The notes below the pieces were generated by a model. The model was not told the DNA's origin. It searched no databases and saw only the letters and a list, made by a program, of their open reading frames with translations. Source: Cylindrodendrum hubeiense (taxonomy: Eukaryota > Ascomycota > Sordariomycetes > Hypocreales > Nectriaceae). From it: a DNA stretch of 19,934 nucleotides. Positions 18,593-19,934 of the stretch are shown here, piece by piece. How positions within the stretch are numbered: the first letter of the stretch is position 1; every line of letters begins with the position of its first letter. Position numbers and translations under genes: made by a program. The DNA lies in assembly GCA_014621425.1 (NCBI GenBank), contig JAANBB010000610.1:1-19934 (forward strand), read 5' to 3'.

Positions 18593-19934
18593 GGCGGCGG
18601 GGACCAGGGGGGCGGGTTCGACGGGGGACGGAACGGCTACGTCGATCGCGCGGACGCAGGTTCGTGATCGGGATGGAGGGTGGGAGGAGCGCGTCGAGGA
18701 GAAAAAGGTGAGGCGGCCGGGAGGAGAGAGCAGCTCCACTCTGGCTTTTGGTCAGTCGACAGCTGTCTATGATATACGGCATTCTCTGGAAGGGGGGGTG
18801 GGAAGCCTACGAGGGTTGTTGGCCGCTGACGACGCTGTTGGGACAAGGCAGCGATGGTAGAGTGTTGGCGATGGAGGCTTGGGCAGGCGACCGCGCGTTG
18901 CGCACGAAATTCGCGATGACGACAGGCGACGGCAAAGGGCGATAGGCGAGGGGCGATAGGCGACGCGGGACGCCTTGGGATGGGAGATAAAGAGGACAGA
19001 TGGGAAGCCTGGGCAGCTTGGGGAACGTGTGTCGTCGATGTGCATGTGGAGGGCGGCACTAACGGCGTAGAGCTGCTGGGTTGGTGGTGGTGTGGCTCGT
19101 GAATGGGAGCCTCTAGGTGCTATCGTGCTGTATCTGACCAACTAGAGGCCTGGCCTTGCGGCGCCTTGCCTTGCCTGGGGTGGCATGCACCAGCTGAAGG
19201 GGGCCACATGATTGGCAGCCTCCCGGGTCCAGTGCGTACTGTCTGCGGCGCCGCGTTTCTGCACGGCCCTGGCCACCCTTGGCCACCTTTGGCCGCCTTG
19301 ATCCAGTTGCGACAGCGTCGTAAGACGTGAGAGGTCCCACCGGAATGGGAATGGGATGGAGGCGTACCTCCGGCCGGGCGCCAGCAACGTGGGAGGCCCA
19401 ACCCGGGGCCCGCAACCCGGAGTCTTGGAGCGTTGAAGGGAGACTGAGACGAGGCTGGAGGTTCCAGGCCCCAAGGCTGGCGCGCACGGCAGAGCAGCTG
19501 AACAGCCTCTCCTCTTGTATTCCTCCTCCGCGCGGGCGCAACAGATAAAACATCTCGAGACAAGAGCTGCCGGATGAGGCGGATGGATGAGACGGGCGGC
19601 TGGGCGGGCTAGGCTCAGGTTACAAGGAGCGGACCGTGGAGGGCCGAACACGACCCGTTGGTAGGGAATACCATGAAAGGTAAGGACAAGGGATTAGCTT
19701 GATACGATGGGAGGAAGCAACACCTCCAACGACGACCAAGGCAGCCAGCCTTACATCGTGCATGTGTCTTAGGACGTTGGTCGTATGGATACCACCAGAA
19801 CGGGCGTCAACGTGCTTACGGGATGCTGTGCGCAGAGAAACGCTCCAGAAAAAAGATGGTGTCCATCGGCGAGGCGCGTGGCCAAGGACGACGCAACAGA
19901 TGGGAAACGCTTCAACGCATGACCGCGCAAGGGG
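18593..19934. promoter_or_regulatory. SFT2 leader and upstream DNA, no further gene seen
   Basis: On the minus strand the 150-190 bases before the SFT2 ATG are C/T-rich and contain no ATG until 18783, consistent with a short leader. Further right are GC-rich stretches with small repeats, such as GCGATAGGCGA-type units at about 18940-18965 and CTTGGCCAC-type units at 19268-19296. Open frames at 19113-19651 overlap in all three minus frames and look accidental. No gene can be supported up to the right edge. Confidence 0.5.

Noticed and set aside
18593..18739. In-frame N-terminal extension of SFT2 by 49 codons
   Set aside because: The upstream start is GTG, while the conserved-length start at 18592 is an ATG in a near-ideal context.
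19640..19934. Possible first exon on the minus strand (ATG near 19865 with a GTAAGC donor near 19818)
   Set aside because: Only about 16 codons, no homology, and no convincing branch site or acceptor with a following coding exon.

Overview
The window is nuclear DNA of a filamentous ascomycete (Pezizomycotina, most likely a Sordariomycete). The evidence is the set of encoded proteins, introns of 52-168 bases with GTAAGT/GTTAGT/GTGAGT donors, CTAAC/CTGAC-type branch sites and CAG/TAG acceptors, CT-rich leaders, and a protein architecture typical of these fungi. Clf1 reads like the Neurospora/Hypocreales orthologues. I see no bacterial, viral or transposon genes, no CRISPR array, no tRNA or rRNA, and no AT-rich RIP-type block.

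Layout. (1) 1-1525, minus: 5' part of prp31 (U4/U6 snRNP protein), one intron, running off the left edge. (2) 1526-1830: a 305-base divergent promoter. (3) 1831-3861, plus: clf1/syf3, an intronless HAT-repeat splicing factor. (4) 3862-5654: convergent 3' spacer with short repeats, a G-quadruplex-type motif and a 14-base palindrome. (5) 5655-7757, minus: a 700-residue RS-rich protein in which hydrophobic Ala/Gly segments alternate with charged disordered stretches. (6) 7758-11879: about 4.1 kb with no gene that I can support. (7) 11880-14373, minus: a two-exon La-motif RNA-binding protein of 794 residues, preceded by an 872-base stretch with no sense-strand ATG. (8) 15246-17584: gene-free. (9) 17585-18592, minus: SFT2, a four-TM Golgi transport protein with four exons. 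(10) 18593-19934: SFT2 leader and upstream DNA, no gene seen.

Three of the five genes act directly on RNA. Prp31 assembles the U4/U6.U5 tri-snRNP and Clf1 is a scaffold of the NineTeen complex; they share one promoter region. The La-motif protein probably binds mRNA in the cytoplasm. The RS-rich protein has SR-like dipeptides, but its function is unknown. SFT2 is an unrelated housekeeping trafficking gene.

Most of the window is ordinary housekeeping sequence and I found no clear new system. The observations most worth checking are the 3n, stop-free intron in prp31, the ATG-free leader of the La-motif gene, a splice-donor consensus lying across the stop codon of that gene, the paired splicing-factor promoter, and the architecture of the RS/Ala-Gly protein. 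All intron calls are by eye.
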